From Advenella kashmirensis WT001 (GTDB lineage Bacteria; Pseudomonadota; Gammaproteobacteria; Burkholderiales; Burkholderiaceae_B): a stretch of 64,000 bases of DNA. The position numbers and the translations under genes were made by a program. Each line of letters opens with the position of its first letter. Positions within the stretch are counted from its first letter, which is position 1. The DNA lies in the NCBI RefSeq assembly GCF_000219915.2, contig NC_017964.1:744001-808000 (forward strand), written 5' to 3'. Below, in pieces: positions 54,773-64,000 of this stretch. A model generated the notes under the pieces. It saw only the letters and a program-made list of their open reading frames with translations, was not told the origin of the DNA and did not search any database.

Positions 54773-55252
54773 ATGGTCATCAATTTCCTGCCGCTTTCCG
54801 AATCTGAACGCGACCAGCTGCTCGCTTCCATTGAGCCCTTGCCCATTCGCGGGCAGGCATGGCCCGCCTGGGTGAAAACAGTCGCCTGGGTTATTCTGGG
54901 GCTTATCGTCTTGCAGTCCCTTGTGGCATTCAACAAGGCCGGGGTGCAGGTGCTGTTTTCCATGACGGGCCTGATCCTGCTGGTGGTTTTCCTGGCGCTT
55001 GCCGTCACGACGCGCTATATGCAGACTTCTGTCACCACCATCGATTCACAGGGTTTGCGGCAAAGCTGGCTGACCCGCCGTGAAGTGGCCTGGCAGGACG
55101 TGACCTTCGCCAAGTTTGTGCCGATGCTCGCGTCCAAGCGGCTGGTGGTCTTCACAAAAAAAGGCAAACCTGTCGTGTTCCAGGGAGGCACACAGGATCT
55201 GCAGGTGGCGTTTGCAAAAATTTCGCTGGCGTTCAAAAATCGTAAGGTGTAA
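54773..55252 (+). CDS. Two-span membrane protein with a PH-like C-terminal domain
   Basis: A 159-aa protein. Two hydrophobic spans lie at about residues 36-53 and 60-79. The C-terminal part (TTIDSQGLRQSWLTRREVAWQDVTFAKFV, then KRLVVFTKKGKPVVFQGG) has the strand pattern of bacterial PH domains. It follows HMG-CoA lyase by 8 bp. I do not recognise a named family, and the fold assignment is from pattern only. Confidence 0.7.
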   Translation: MVINFLPLSESERDQLLASIEPLPIRGQAWPAWVKTVAWVILGLIVLQSLVAFNKAGVQVLFSMTGLILLVVFLALAVTTRYMQTSVTTIDSQGLRQSWLTRREVAWQDVTFAKFVPMLASKRLVVFTKKGKPVVFQGGTQDLQVAFAKISLAFKNRKV

Positions 55253-55363
55253 CGCACAACAGGGCCGGTAGACAATGCTTGCGGGCAGTGCGCCAGTCTG
55301 GCCGCTGCACTGCCTGGGTCAACGCCATCGCACTACGCGCCGGTGTGCGGCGCTCAGTGTCTC

Positions 55364-56341
55364 TTATTTATTGACTTGGCGATCCGTATCCGCGGAGGCG
55401 ACGGTCACCGGATCAAAATGCGTCGTCACCTGCAAAATATCATCGATCTGCATAATACGCGCGCAGGCCAGCTCGGAGATTTCATGCGCCGCCAGGATGG
55501 TCATGTCCGAAGGAAATTCAAGGTGGACTTCGACCAGAATCATGTCGCCGCTCTTGCGCGTCTTCAGATCATGAAATCCCTGCAGACCAGGAGTGTCATG
55601 CAAGGCCTGGCGAATCTGCTGTTCTATTTCTTCACCAACGGCATGATCGGCAAGATCGCTCAGGGCGGCAAGGGAGAATTTGCCGCCCATGCGTGCAATC
55701 ATGGCGCCCACCAGCAGCGCGGCAAGCGGATCGGCCATGGGAAACCCGGCGATGTTTGCCAGAATACCGATAGCGACAACCAGTGATGAAGCCGCGTCCG
55801 AGCGTGCATGCCAGGCATTGGCCACCAGCAGAGCCGAGCGCACGCGCTGCGCTTGATTCAACATATAACGAAACAACAGTTCCTTGGCAATGAGCACACT
55901 GATGGCGACAAACAGCGCGCTCAGATGTACGGTGGCAATCGTTGACGGATCGGTCAGGCGCAGCCCCGCGCTCCAAACCATAGCCAGTCCCACTCCGAGC
56001 ATGATCAAGCCAATGGCCAGCGATGCGATCGTCTCAAATCGGCGATGTCCAAAAGGGTGGCTGGCATCAGCCGCCCTGGCGGCATGGCGATTGGCAAACA
56101 GCACCACGAAATCGGAAAGAATGTCGGACAGTGAATGAATGGCATCTGCAATCAATGCCTGAGAGTGGGCAAACACGCCCACAATGATCTGGAATATCAC
56201 AAGGGTGATATTGACGACGACGCTGATCCAGGTGCTGCGCCGGGCTACCTGCGAGCGCTCGCTTTCTGCGACAAGCTCTGATGCCTGATAGGAGGCAAGT
56301 CGGCGCGCAGGTACCGCAGAATGATCATGTTGATGGGTCAT
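55364..56341 (-). CDS. Cation diffusion facilitator (CDF) metal transporter
   Basis: A 325-aa inner membrane exporter for Zn, Fe or similar metals. Six spans are seen. The transport-site motifs are ADAIHSLSD in span 2 and [12 protein letters not shown] in span 5, giving the Asp and His ligands. A cytoplasmic C-terminal domain ([43 protein letters not shown]) binds regulatory metal. The start codon lies within the first of three 13-bp tandem repeats, and no Shine-Dalgarno is visible in front of it. A start further downstream is possible. Confidence 0.92.
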   Translation of the reverse strand: MTHQHDHSAVPARRLASYQASELVAESERSQVARRSTWISVVVNITLVIFQIIVGVFAHSQALIADAIHSLSDILSDFVVLFANRHAARAADASHPFGHRRFETIASLAIGLIMLGVGLAMVWSAGLRLTDPSTIATVHLSALFVAISVLIAKELLFRYMLNQAQRVRSALLVANAWHARSDAASSLVVAIGILANIAGFPMADPLAALLVGAMIARMGGKFSLAALSDLADHAVGEEIEQQIRQALHDTPGLQGFHDLKTRKSGDMILVEVHLEFPSDMTILAAHEISELACARIMQIDDILQVTTHFDPVTVASADTDRQVNK

Positions 56342-56370
56342 GTCGATGGGTCATGTCGATGGGTCATGTC
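56332..56370. repeat. Three 13-bp tandem repeats at the CDF start codon
   Basis: GATGGGTCATGTC is repeated three times without mismatch (56332-56344, 56345-56357, 56358-56370). On the minus strand each copy carries an ATG. Because 13 is not a multiple of three, the three ATGs are in three frames; only that of the first copy (56341) opens the transporter, and the other two stop after about nine codons. Confidence 0.85.
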
Positions 56371-56443
56371 CATTAGGGCTGAAAATAAAAGTGTCTTTGA
56401 GGTATGCTACTCAATTGTCCATCACTTTCCAAGTATCACGATT

Positions 56444-57405
56444 ATGCTGAATGTTGTTTTTGCGGGAACGCCCGAATTTGCGCGCCAGGCGCTGGCAGCC
56501 ATTGTTCAGGCAGGGTTTTCGGTTCCCCTGGTTATGACGCAGCCCGATCGTCCTGCGGGTCGGGGAATGAAGCTGACGCCCAGCCCGGTCAAGCAGCAGG
56601 CGGTCGCACATAACATCCCTGTGATCCAGCCTGTCAGTCTGCGCCTGGATGGCAAGTATCCCGACGAAGCCGCCAGTGCCCGCCAGACGCTGCAAGCACT
56701 GCAACCCGATGTCATGGTGGTGGCTGCCTACGGTCTGATCCTGCCGCAGTGGGTGCTGGATCTGCCCCGCTATGGTTGCCTGAATATCCATGCCAGCCTG
56801 TTGCCGCGCTGGCGCGGTGCGGCGCCCATTCAACGGGCGATCGAAGCCGGTGACAGTCAGACCGGCATTGCCATCATGCAAATGGATGCTGGCCTGGACA
56901 CAGGCAATGTCATCGCCAGCGAGACCCTGTCCATTGTGGGCCAGAATGCCGCACAACTGCACGATGAACTGGCCGTTATGGGCGCACGGCAAATTGTCGC
57001 AGTGCTGCAGGCATTGGATAAAGAAGGTGTGCTGCACTCAAGCCCGCAGCCACAGGACGGCGTCACGTATGCCGCCAAACTGGATAAGCGCGAAGCCGCG
57101 CTGGATTTGTCGGAGGATGCCGTGACCCTGGCGCGCCGAGTCCGCGCCTTTAACCCGGCACCGGGGCAAGCGTAATGCTGCCGGGACTGGACAGCCCGGT
57201 CAAGGTGTGGGATGCCTGCGCGATCGAAGGTGCTGCGGGGGGCGCTGCTTCGGCAACGCCTGGGCAGGTGCTGGCGGTTACCCCCGAGGGCATTGATCTG
57301 GCTACGGGTAATGGCACATTGCGGCTATTGCAATTGCAGAAAGCGGGCGGCAAGCGTCAACCTGTAGCGGTTTTTGTCACAGGGTGGAAGCCGCCACAGG
57401 GCTGA
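56444..57405 (+). pseudogene. fmt: Methionyl-tRNA formyltransferase, frameshifted
   Basis: Formylates initiator Met-tRNA. The N-terminal domain has [31 protein letters not shown] and the active-site block [24 protein letters not shown] with catalytic Asn and His. The frame breaks at about 57167. Adding one G (CCGGGGCAAGC to CCGGGGGCAAGC) turns the early stop into [25 protein letters not shown] and continues to 57405, about 320 aa. ATG at 56444 is the family start (MLNVVFAG). The normal partner def is nearby at 51.5 kb. Probably a consensus error. Confidence 0.92.
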
Positions 57406-57532
57406 CCCCCGGACCTTGAGCGGTTTGGCCGGCAAGCGATGCACGCTTGGAGCATGCGCCGTGTTGTGGGGCCGCTGAGGGTTCGCTTTGAGCTCGTTGT
57501 GGGACCACGATGATCCGTTTTGAGTCGGTCCG

Positions 57533-58171
57533 TCAGCCGGGCAGCAACTGGGCCCGGATATCATCCGGGGTGGAAAACAGAAATTGCGGTCCTTTTGCAG
57601 ACAGCACATCGGGATGGTTATAGCCCCAGGCCACGCTGGCGGCATGACAGCCCGATTCGCGCGCGGCGTCGATGTCGCGGATTTCATCGCCGATCAGCAA
57701 GCAGGTTTCGGGCGTGCAGCCGGTCTGGCGGTACAGGGTCTTGAGCCTGGATGCTTTGCCAAACAGGTCGCTGCCGCAGCGATACTGGTCGATGAATTCG
57801 GTTGCCCGGCCCAACGTGCGGCGCACATTGACTTCACTGTTCGAGCTCAGGACAGCGATCTGGTAGCCGGCGTGCCTGAGCGCAGCCAGGACCTGCTCAA
57901 TGCCTTCAAACAGATGCACATCCGGCGACGCTTCCTGCATGCGCTGGCGAAATTCCATCAGAATGGCGGGCGCTTTCCAGAAGGGGATATCCAGTGTGCT
58001 CAGGATATGGCGTACATCGCGCTGGCGCAGCTGTTCCTTCTCGTCTTCGGCCGGGTTGCGAAACCCGTATTTTTGCGCCACGCTGGCCAGTACCGTATCA
58101 AACCACGGCAGAGTATCGGCCAGCGTGCCATCAAAGTCAAAGGCCAGCAACTGGTAAGGCAGAGGCTTCAT
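57533..58171 (-). CDS. HAD-IA family hydrolase
   Basis: A 212-aa phosphatase-like protein. The catalytic motif I is AFDFDGTLADT (two Asp), motif II is VLSSNSE, the Lys of motif III is in LFGKASRLKTL and motif IV is LLIGDEIRDIDAAR. It has the alpha-helical cap of phosphoglycolate-phosphatase-like enzymes. It follows rimO on the minus strand after 13 bp, so they are probably co-transcribed. Substrate unknown. Confidence 0.9.
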   Translation of the reverse strand: MKPLPYQLLAFDFDGTLADTLPWFDTVLASVAQKYGFRNPAEDEKEQLRQRDVRHILSTLDIPFWKAPAILMEFRQRMQEASPDVHLFEGIEQVLAALRHAGYQIAVLSSNSEVNVRRTLGRATEFIDQYRCGSDLFGKASRLKTLYRQTGCTPETCLLIGDEIRDIDAARESGCHAASVAWGYNHPDVLSAKGPQFLFSTPDDIRAQLLPG

Positions 58172-58184
58172 CAGTCAATCACAA

Positions 58185-59513
58185 TCATGATAGTGGTTTA
58201 TGATCTGCCCACAGATCGTATTCATTGCTGTCGGTCACGGTACAGCGCACAATCTGGCCGGGCTGCAGTTTTTCAGCGCTGCTGATAAACACACAACCGT
58301 CGATCTCCGGCGCATCTGCGTGAGAGCGGCCTACGGCATCGCCGTCTTCATCGATCTCGTCGATCAGAACGTCAATTTCGCGTCCCACCTTGCGTGCCAG
58401 CCGGGCAGTAGAAATACCCTGCTGATGAGCCATGAAGCGCTCCCAGCGGTCCTGCTTGACGTCATCGGGCACATGATCGCCCAATGCATTGGCGGGTGCG
58501 CCCTCTACCGGCGAATACTGGAAACAGCCAACGCGATCCAGCTGTGCCTCTGTCATCCAGTTCAGCAGATATTGGAAGTCTTCCTCGGTTTCGCCTGGGA
58601 ACCCCACTATAAAGGTGGAGCGGATGGTCAGGTCCGGACAGGTTTCGCGCCATTTGTGAATGCGCGCCAACGTGCGGTCTTCAAAGGCTGGGCGTTTCAT
58701 AGCCTTGAGAACCCTGGGGCTGGCGTGCTGAAACGGGATATCAAGATACGGCAGGATTTTGCCTTGGGCCATCAGCGGGATCACTTCATCAACGCTGGGG
58801 TATGGATAAACGTAATGCAAACGTACCCAAATACCCAGTTCGGACAGTGCCTCGCACAGTTCGGTCATGCGTGTGCGTACGGGGCGTCCGTTCCAGAATC
58901 CGCTACGGTATTTGATATCTACCCCGTAGGCGCTGGTATCCTGAGAAATGACCAGCAGTTCCTTGACCCCTGCATTGGCCAGGCGTTGCGCTTCTTGCAG
59001 CACATCGCCCACCGGGCGGCTGACCAGGTCGCCGCGCATGGACGGGATAATACAGAAGCTGCAGCGATGGTTGCAGCCTTCGGAAATTTTCAAATAAGCA
59101 TAATGCCTGGGCGTCAGCTTAATGCCTTGTGGCGGCACCAGGTCTACATAGGGATCATGCTCGATCGAAGGGGGGGCCGCTTCATGGACGGCACGGACCA
59201 CTTCTTCGTATTGCTGCGGGCCGGTCACGGACAGCACGCGAGGATGAACCTGGCGAATGACCTGTTCCTCTACACCCATGCAGCCTGTCACGATTACCTT
59301 GCCGTTGGCGGAGATGGCCTCGCCGATCGCGTCAAGCGATTCGGCCTTGGCGCTGTCGATGAAGCCACAGGTGTTGACCACGACCACGTCGGCGCCTTCA
59401 TAGGAGGGAGAAATATCATAACCTTCAGTACGCAACTGGGTCAGGATGCGTTCAGAGTCAACGAGTGCCTTCGGGCAGCCCAGACTGACAAAGCCAACGC
59501 GGGGAGCGGACAT
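58185..59513 (-). CDS. rimO: Ribosomal protein S12 methylthiotransferase RimO
   Basis: A 442-aa radical SAM enzyme that adds a methylthio group to an Asp of ribosomal protein S12. The N-terminal cluster uses Cys13, Cys49 and Cys78. The radical SAM cluster uses Cys147, Cys151 and Cys154 (CNHRCSFC). A C-terminal TRAM domain (residues about 375-440) completes the normal RimO layout. The frame is intact. A long open frame on the opposite strand is only its shadow. Confidence 0.96.
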   Translation of the reverse strand: MSAPRVGFVSLGCPKALVDSERILTQLRTEGYDISPSYEGADVVVVNTCGFIDSAKAESLDAIGEAISANGKVIVTGCMGVEEQVIRQVHPRVLSVTGPQQYEEVVRAVHEAAPPSIEHDPYVDLVPPQGIKLTPRHYAYLKISEGCNHRCSFCIIPSMRGDLVSRPVGDVLQEAQRLANAGVKELLVISQDTSAYGVDIKYRSGFWNGRPVRTRMTELCEALSELGIWVRLHYVYPYPSVDEVIPLMAQGKILPYLDIPFQHASPRVLKAMKRPAFEDRTLARIHKWRETCPDLTIRSTFIVGFPGETEEDFQYLLNWMTEAQLDRVGCFQYSPVEGAPANALGDHVPDDVKQDRWERFMAHQQGISTARLARKVGREIDVLIDEIDEDGDAVGRSHADAPEIDGCVFISSAEKLQPGQIVRCTVTDSNEYDLWADHKPLS

Positions 59514-60082
59514 AGAAAACCTTTAATATATAGAGAAATAAATACGAAACAATGGGAAGCAATGCGCCCGGATGGGGTATGGGCAGTAAAATACCTTACC
59601 CTGAGGCGTCCGGTTTATTCTTGCGGCAGATCGAAACGGGCCCTGTTGCCAGCCCAGTTTCGATAACGGCATCACGCCTGTCAATGCGTTTGTGCCAGAT
59701 TTATCCGGCAGCCTGCCAGGTTGACGGGCGCTTGTGCCATTTGCCCCAGGCGCAGTAGCAAGGCCGCTGGCGGTATTGCCTGTAACCCCGTATTCTTAAC
59801 TTACAGTATAAATACGGTAAGTACAGTACCAAGTTGCAGGGCAGGGCTGATGCGCGCATAGGGAACCGGTTGCTGGCCGGTAACGCTTACAAAAGAGGCT
59901 TGCAAAAGAGACCGTATTTCTGACAGGACATCGCGAACTGCCAAGGCTTGTTTTTGGTCTGCCAGCCTGCTACCCGCCGCCGGTTATTTGCTATCGCAAT
60001 GAATAATCAGGCAATTTTACCATTTTCGCTCACTAACGGTGTATATGCACAGTCAATTATTTATGCTTGGGGATTTCAGTCA
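59514..60082. other. Long intergenic region rimO-rsmB
   Basis: 569 bp between divergent genes, the longest gap in the window. It holds a near-perfect 22-bp palindrome at 59800-59821 and several AT-rich blocks that could be promoters for either gene. No reading frame with a plausible protein, no tRNA and no terminator is seen. Confidence 0.55.
59800..59821. promoter_or_regulatory. 22-bp palindrome upstream of rsmB
   Basis: CTTACAGTAT and ATACGGTAAG form an inverted repeat with one mismatch and a 2-bp centre, and TACAGTA recurs just beyond it. The centre contains TATAAA, so an operator overlapping a -10 box is possible. Confidence 0.4.
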
Positions 60083-61426
60083 ATGACCCGTCCCGCTCAA
60101 CCCACTTTGTCGCCGCAAGCGGCGTCGGTTACACCGCCCTTAAGCGAGCTTTTGCTGGCAACGGCATACGCAGTTGAGGGAGTCGGCGAAGGCCGTTCCC
60201 TGACCGATATCCTCAATGCCGAGCCGGCGAACCGGCGCGCGGCAGTGCAGTCTCTGTCATTTTATGTCATGCGCCAGCTGGCGCGCGGGCACGCGCTGGC
60301 AGACCTGTTGCTGGATCGCGGTCTGCCCAATTCGCTGGCTGACAGTCTTTTGATTACGGCTTTGAGCCTGTTGTCAGTGGACGAGAGGGAAGTACGCGAT
60401 AACCCGCGGGTGCCGGTCTATGAGACCCACACCCTGGTTAGTCAGGCAGTCACTGCCGCCGGCCTGGATCGGAAAACCGCCGGCTTCAAAGGGCTGATCA
60501 ATGCCTGTCTGCGACGCTTCGAGCGAGAGCGCGAAGCGCTGCTGGAGCAGGCATACCTCCGCAGCAATGTGCGCTGGGGCTTTCCGAAATGGTGGATAGG
60601 CCGGGTTCGCCAGGCATACCCGGCGCAATGGGAAACCATCCTGGCCAGCAGTTTTCAGCCGGGACCGCTCACCCTTCGCGTCAACACACGCAAAACCAGC
60701 CGGGAAGCCCTTCTTGCAGCGCTGCAGGAGCAGGATATTGCTGCCACGGCTATCGGCGATCATGGCGTGATTCTGGATCAGCCGCTGCCGGTGGCGAAAA
60801 TTCCGGGGTTCGAAGAAGGCTGGTGGCTGGTGCAGGATGCGGGTGCACAGCTGGCCGCCCAGCTATTGCCGGTCACCGATGGCATGCGGGTGCTGGACGC
60901 CTGCGCGGCGCCGGGCGGCAAAACGGCGGGCTTGTTGATGCAGGCCCGATTGCAGCTGACGGCGCTGGATATCGACGAGGGCCGTCTGGAGCGGGTCGCC
61001 GCGAACCTGCAGCGGCTCCAATTGAATGACGCAGGCGTGGTGCTGCGTGCCGGCAATGCGATTGATTTGAAATCGTGGTGGGACGGTCAGCCTTTTGATG
61101 CCATTCTTGCTGATGTGCCTTGTACTGCATCCGGCATTGTACGTCGGCATCCTGATATCAGATGGTTGCGCCAGGAGCAGGATATTGTCGACACCGTCGC
61201 ATTGCAACGACGCATTGTGTCGGCCCTGTGGCAGACGCTCAAGCCTGGCGGGACATTGCTGTACGTGACGTGTTCGGTCTTTCCGCAGGAAGGCATTGAG
61301 CAGGATCAATGGATGCAGCAGACGCTGGAAGGTGCCGTTGCGCTGCCGTCACCCGGCCAGCTTTTGCCAGGGCAGGGACAGGAACATGATGGCTTTTTCT
61401 ATTCGTTGCTGCGCAAGCAGGGCTGA
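60083..61426 (+). CDS. rsmB: 16S rRNA (cytosine(967)-C(5))-methyltransferase RsmB
   Basis: A 447-aa methyltransferase. An N-terminal NusB-like RNA-binding domain (residues about 20-150) precedes the SAM domain. CAAPGGKTAGLL near residue 274 is the SAM loop, ADVPCTASGIVRRHPDIRWLR near 345 is motif IV with Cys, and YVTCSVFPQEG near 396 carries the catalytic Cys. The ATG at 60083 matches the family start; the open frame reaches further upstream without support. The DUF4390 gene and ntrY follow, a known betaproteobacterial order. Confidence 0.95.
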   Translation: MTRPAQPTLSPQAASVTPPLSELLLATAYAVEGVGEGRSLTDILNAEPANRRAAVQSLSFYVMRQLARGHALADLLLDRGLPNSLADSLLITALSLLSVDEREVRDNPRVPVYETHTLVSQAVTAAGLDRKTAGFKGLINACLRRFEREREALLEQAYLRSNVRWGFPKWWIGRVRQAYPAQWETILASSFQPGPLTLRVNTRKTSREALLAALQEQDIAATAIGDHGVILDQPLPVAKIPGFEEGWWLVQDAGAQLAAQLLPVTDGMRVLDACAAPGGKTAGLLMQARLQLTALDIDEGRLERVAANLQRLQLNDAGVVLRAGNAIDLKSWWDGQPFDAILADVPCTASGIVRRHPDIRWLRQEQDIVDTVALQRRIVSALWQTLKPGGTLLYVTCSVFPQEGIEQDQWMQQTLEGAVALPSPGQLLPGQGQEHDGFFYSLLRKQG

Positions 61427-61526
61427 AGGCGCGACGTGGGCAGTTAAGCTGCCGGTGCCGGTTGGGTTAGGGTATCATAGGAGCACTGCAAGCGCCGGTG
61501 CTGCCAACCCCCATGACCCATTCCGG

Positions 61527-62177
61527 ATGAAAAACCAGCCCGTTTTCATGTCAATCGCATTTATTCTCAGGTTTGCGCTGATCGTGCTGCTGGGCCTGGC
61601 CGTCAATGGAGGCACCGCCTTGCATGCGCAGACCACCGCCGCAGATGCCGGCGCCGCAGGTACTGGCACTGCTGCTGTGGCGACCATCAACAGCGTTGAA
61701 ATTCTGCGGCAGGCTGATGGCTATGTTCTGAATGCCGACGTTGACCTGCCGCTGTCGCATGAGTTGCAAGTGGCCGCCCAGCATGGCGTGCCGCTTTACT
61801 TCACGGTCGAGTTTCGGCTGGTGCAGCCACGCTGGTGGTGGTTTGACCGGCAAGTGTATGATCAGTCGCAGACCTGGCGCGTGGCCTACAATGCGCTGGT
61901 GCGTCAATGGCGCGTCACTTCGGGCGACTACTCGGTGCCGGAAATGTCTCTGGACGATGCCCTGCAAACCATTACACGAATCTATAACTGGCCGGTGGGA
62001 CCATTCCCTGATCTGGATCCCGACCAGCATTATGAAGCGCAGTTTCGCATGAAACTGGATACCTCTCTTTTACCGCGGCCCTTTCGGATGGACGCTCTGG
62101 GCGGACGCGCCTGGGCCTTATCGACACCATGGAAAAATTTCGCATTTCAATTTTCGGCAACCGTGCCCACGCCCTGA
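61527..62177 (+). CDS. DUF4390 family exported protein
   Basis: A 216-aa protein with an N-terminal signal peptide or anchor (SIAFILRFALIVLLGLAVNGGTALHA). The mature part (QADGYVLNADVDLPLSHELQVAAQHGVPLYFTVEF, then PRWWWFDRQVY and STPWKNFAFQFSA) matches DUF4390 proteins, which sit before ntrY in this bacterial group. Either ATG 61527 or 61548 could be the start. It overlaps the kinase gene by 49 bp. Function unknown; a link to the kinase is suggested by conserved order. Confidence 0.85.
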   Translation: MKNQPVFMSIAFILRFALIVLLGLAVNGGTALHAQTTAADAGAAGTGTAAVATINSVEILRQADGYVLNADVDLPLSHELQVAAQHGVPLYFTVEFRLVQPRWWWFDRQVYDQSQTWRVAYNALVRQWRVTSGDYSVPEMSLDDALQTITRIYNWPVGPFPDLDPDQHYEAQFRMKLDTSLLPRPFRMDALGGRAWALSTPWKNFAFQFSATVPTP

Positions 62178-64000
62178 TCAAGTGGGTGGTGCGACTGGTA
62201 TTTATTGCCGCCGTGCTCGCGGCCCTGGTTCTGATGGGCCTGCTGGTGCGCTCTACAGGCAACTCGTCAAGGCTGGCGCAGCAGTACGATCTGCTGCTGC
62301 TGCTCAACGGAGTGCTGGCGCTGGCGTTGTTCCTTTGGGTGTCGATGCTGACCATTCGGCTGATCCGGCAATTGCGGTCCAGACAATTCGGCGCCCGACT
62401 GACTTTTCGATTTGCGCTGGCGTTTGCCGTGATGGCAATCATTCCAGGCGTCGTCATTTATCTGCTTTCCGTGCAGTTTATGTCGCGATCGGTCGAGTCG
62501 TGGTTCAACGTCAGGGTCGACAGCGCCCTGCAATCGGGTCTGACCCTGGGGCAGGCGTCGCTGGACAGCCAGGTGGGCGATTTGCTGTCGCGCGCCAGGC
62601 TAATGGCCGACGATCTGTCCACCGTTCCCGATCAGGAACTGTCGGTGGCGCTGACCCGCTTGCGTGAAAACACCACGGTGGGCGATGCCTGGTATTTACC
62701 GTTTCCGGCAGCAGGGTGGTCGGATTCTCCAGCTCTTCCTTTGGCAGCCTGCTGCCGCAGATGCCGCCTGTGTCGGTGCTGAACCAGTTGCGCCTGTCGC
62801 GCTCCTATGCCCGTACCGAAGCCGTCGAAGGTACTGATTTCGAAAACCCGCAGTTGCGCATTCGCGTCATCGTGCCGGTGTTTTCCAATTCCTTCAAGCT
62901 GGACGCGCCCCTGGGCGCTTCGCCCGAACCGTATCTGTTGCAGCTGACCCGGCTGGTGCCGGAAAATATCGGCAGCAATCTGAATGAGGTGCAAAAGGGA
63001 TTCCGCGATTATCAGGAACTGGCCTTGTCGCGCCAGGGCATCCAGAAACTGTATGGCATTACCCTGACGCTGGCGCTGCTGGTTACGCTGTTTACTTCCA
63101 TTGCCGTGGCGCTGGCCATTGCGCGGCGCCTGGTCAAGCCGCTGCTGACGCTGGCTTCCGGAACCCAGGCTGTGGCGGTTGGTGATTACCGGCCGTTGCC
63201 CGAACCTACGGCCATGGACGAAATTGGCCTGCTGACCCGTTCATTCAACGCCATGACGCGCCAGCTTGATGAAGCGCGCCGCCAGGTTGAAAGCAATCGC
63301 ATCCAGCTGGAGCGCTCCAATGCGTACCTGGAAAGCGTGATGGCCGGCTTGTCCTCGGGGGTGATCGTATTTGATGAGCGCTTCAATGTGACTACAGTCA
63401 ATAAAGGCGCCCAATCAATTCTGGACGTGGATTTGCGCTCCGTGCCGGGTCGGCCTCTGGAAGTGATCGATTCGCTGATTGAATTTACCCGGCAGATCCG
63501 CAAGGCATTTGCCGATCATGCCGCCGTGGGGTCCGAACGTCATTACTGGCAGGAGCAGATCACCCTGTCGACCAGTAGCGAAAGCGATGAAACCGACGAT
63601 GTTACCCTGTTGATGCGCGGCACCAGGCTGCGCATTGACGGGCGTCCTACAGGCTATGTCGTGGTGTTCGACGATATTTCAGAAGTGATTTCGGCCAACC
63701 GGGCCCGCGCCTGGGGCGAAGTGGCGCGACGACTGGCGCATGAAATCAAAAATCCGCTGACACCGATTCAGCTGTCGGCCGAACGCCTGGCCATGAAGCT
63801 GGAAGGGCATCTGGACGAACGCAATGCCGGAATCCTGGCGCGCTCGACCAATACCATTATCAATCAGGTATCGTCGCTGAAAAAAATGGTGGATGACTTT
63901 CGCGAGTATGCACGAACGCCGCCGGCGCAAATGCAGCGTGTGGATATCAATGCGTTGATAGCCGATCTGGCCATATTGTATGGCTGGGACCCTGAAGGCA
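62129..64000 (+). pseudogene. ntrY: NtrY-like sensor histidine kinase, frameshifted and cut by window end
   Basis: Membrane sensor kinase. Two or more spans lie in the first 120 residues (WVVRLVFIAAVLAALVLMGLLV and beyond). The frame breaks near 62697; restoring one T (TATTTACC to TATTTTACC) joins it to a long frame that runs to the window end. That part has another span (ITLTLALLVTLFTSIAVALAIA), a HAMP domain, a PAS domain (VMAGLSSGVIVFDERFNVTTVN) and the H-box HEIKNPLTPIQLSAER with the phosphorylated His. The ATPase domain lies beyond the window. The nitrogen-control role of NtrY is from family knowledge. Confidence 0.9.

Noticed and set aside
56332..56370. CRISPR or iteron-like array
   Set aside because: Units are 13 bp, directly adjacent and only three; there are no spacers and no cas or replication genes nearby.
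58200..59666. 488-aa open frame on the + strand opposite rimO
   Set aside because: It mirrors rimO, whose Fe-S motifs and TRAM domain are clear. The antisense translation has no recognisable domain and is a codon-bias shadow.

Overview
The window reads as chromosomal DNA of a betaproteobacterium, most likely Burkholderiales, family Alcaligenaceae (Bordetella/Advenella-like). This is inferred from the protein sequences and from gene orders such as birA-coaX, dat-ybeD-lipB-lipA and rsmB-DUF4390-ntrY. No species is claimed. There are no rRNA, tRNA, CRISPR, phage or insertion-sequence genes that I can see.

Layout. 1-3.7 kb: the 3' part of aspS, then a 3-hydroxybutyrate dehydrogenase and a patatin-like phospholipase. 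3.9-5.6 kb: a higBA toxin-antitoxin pair with a recognisable promoter/operator, an 83-bp nested palindrome and a YpfJ-type zinc metallopeptidase. 5.9-17 kb: a run of housekeeping genes on the + strand: a site-2-protease-like membrane protein whose zinc motif is lost, an EEP hydrolase, LPS inner-core genes (waaC, waaA), birA, coaX, a D,D-carboxypeptidase, D-amino acid transaminase, ybeD, lipB and lipA.

17.3-40 kb: a surface polysaccharide region. It holds galE, pgi with a coupled glycosyltransferase, an initiating sugar-1-phosphate transferase, a GT2-GT4 fusion, a pyruvyltransferase with a C-terminal coiled coil, a Gtr-type side-chain module (GtrB-GtrA-GT-C), the Wzm/Wzt exporter, a protein with two GT-B domains, an OafA-type O-acyltransferase with SGNH domain, an O-antigen ligase and a GT9 transferase. 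Together they are consistent with an O-antigen that starts on undecaprenyl phosphate, is finished in the cytoplasm, leaves through an ABC transporter, is decorated in the periplasm and is ligated to lipid A-core. tesB and yggS are unrelated insertions in this order.

41-50.3 kb: a Crp/Fnr-type regulator facing a seven-gene operon: acyl-CoA ligase, livG, livH, livM, substrate-binding protein, livF and a PaaK-like adenylate-forming enzyme. A palindrome with CRP-site geometry lies between them. This looks like an uptake-and-CoA-activation system for an unknown carboxylate. 50-64 kb: lipoate-ligase-like gene, def, dprA, a flavin reductase, HMG-CoA lyase, a CDF metal transporter, fmt, a HAD phosphatase, rimO, rsmB, a DUF4390 gene and an NtrY-like kinase cut by the window end.

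A striking global feature is that eleven genes (higA, waaC, birA, the D,D-carboxypeptidase, lipB, pgi, the sugar transferase, livF, the paaK-like gene, fmt, ntrY) are each broken once. Every break is repaired by restoring one base to a short homopolymer. Several of these genes are normally indispensable, so consensus sequencing error is more likely than gene decay.
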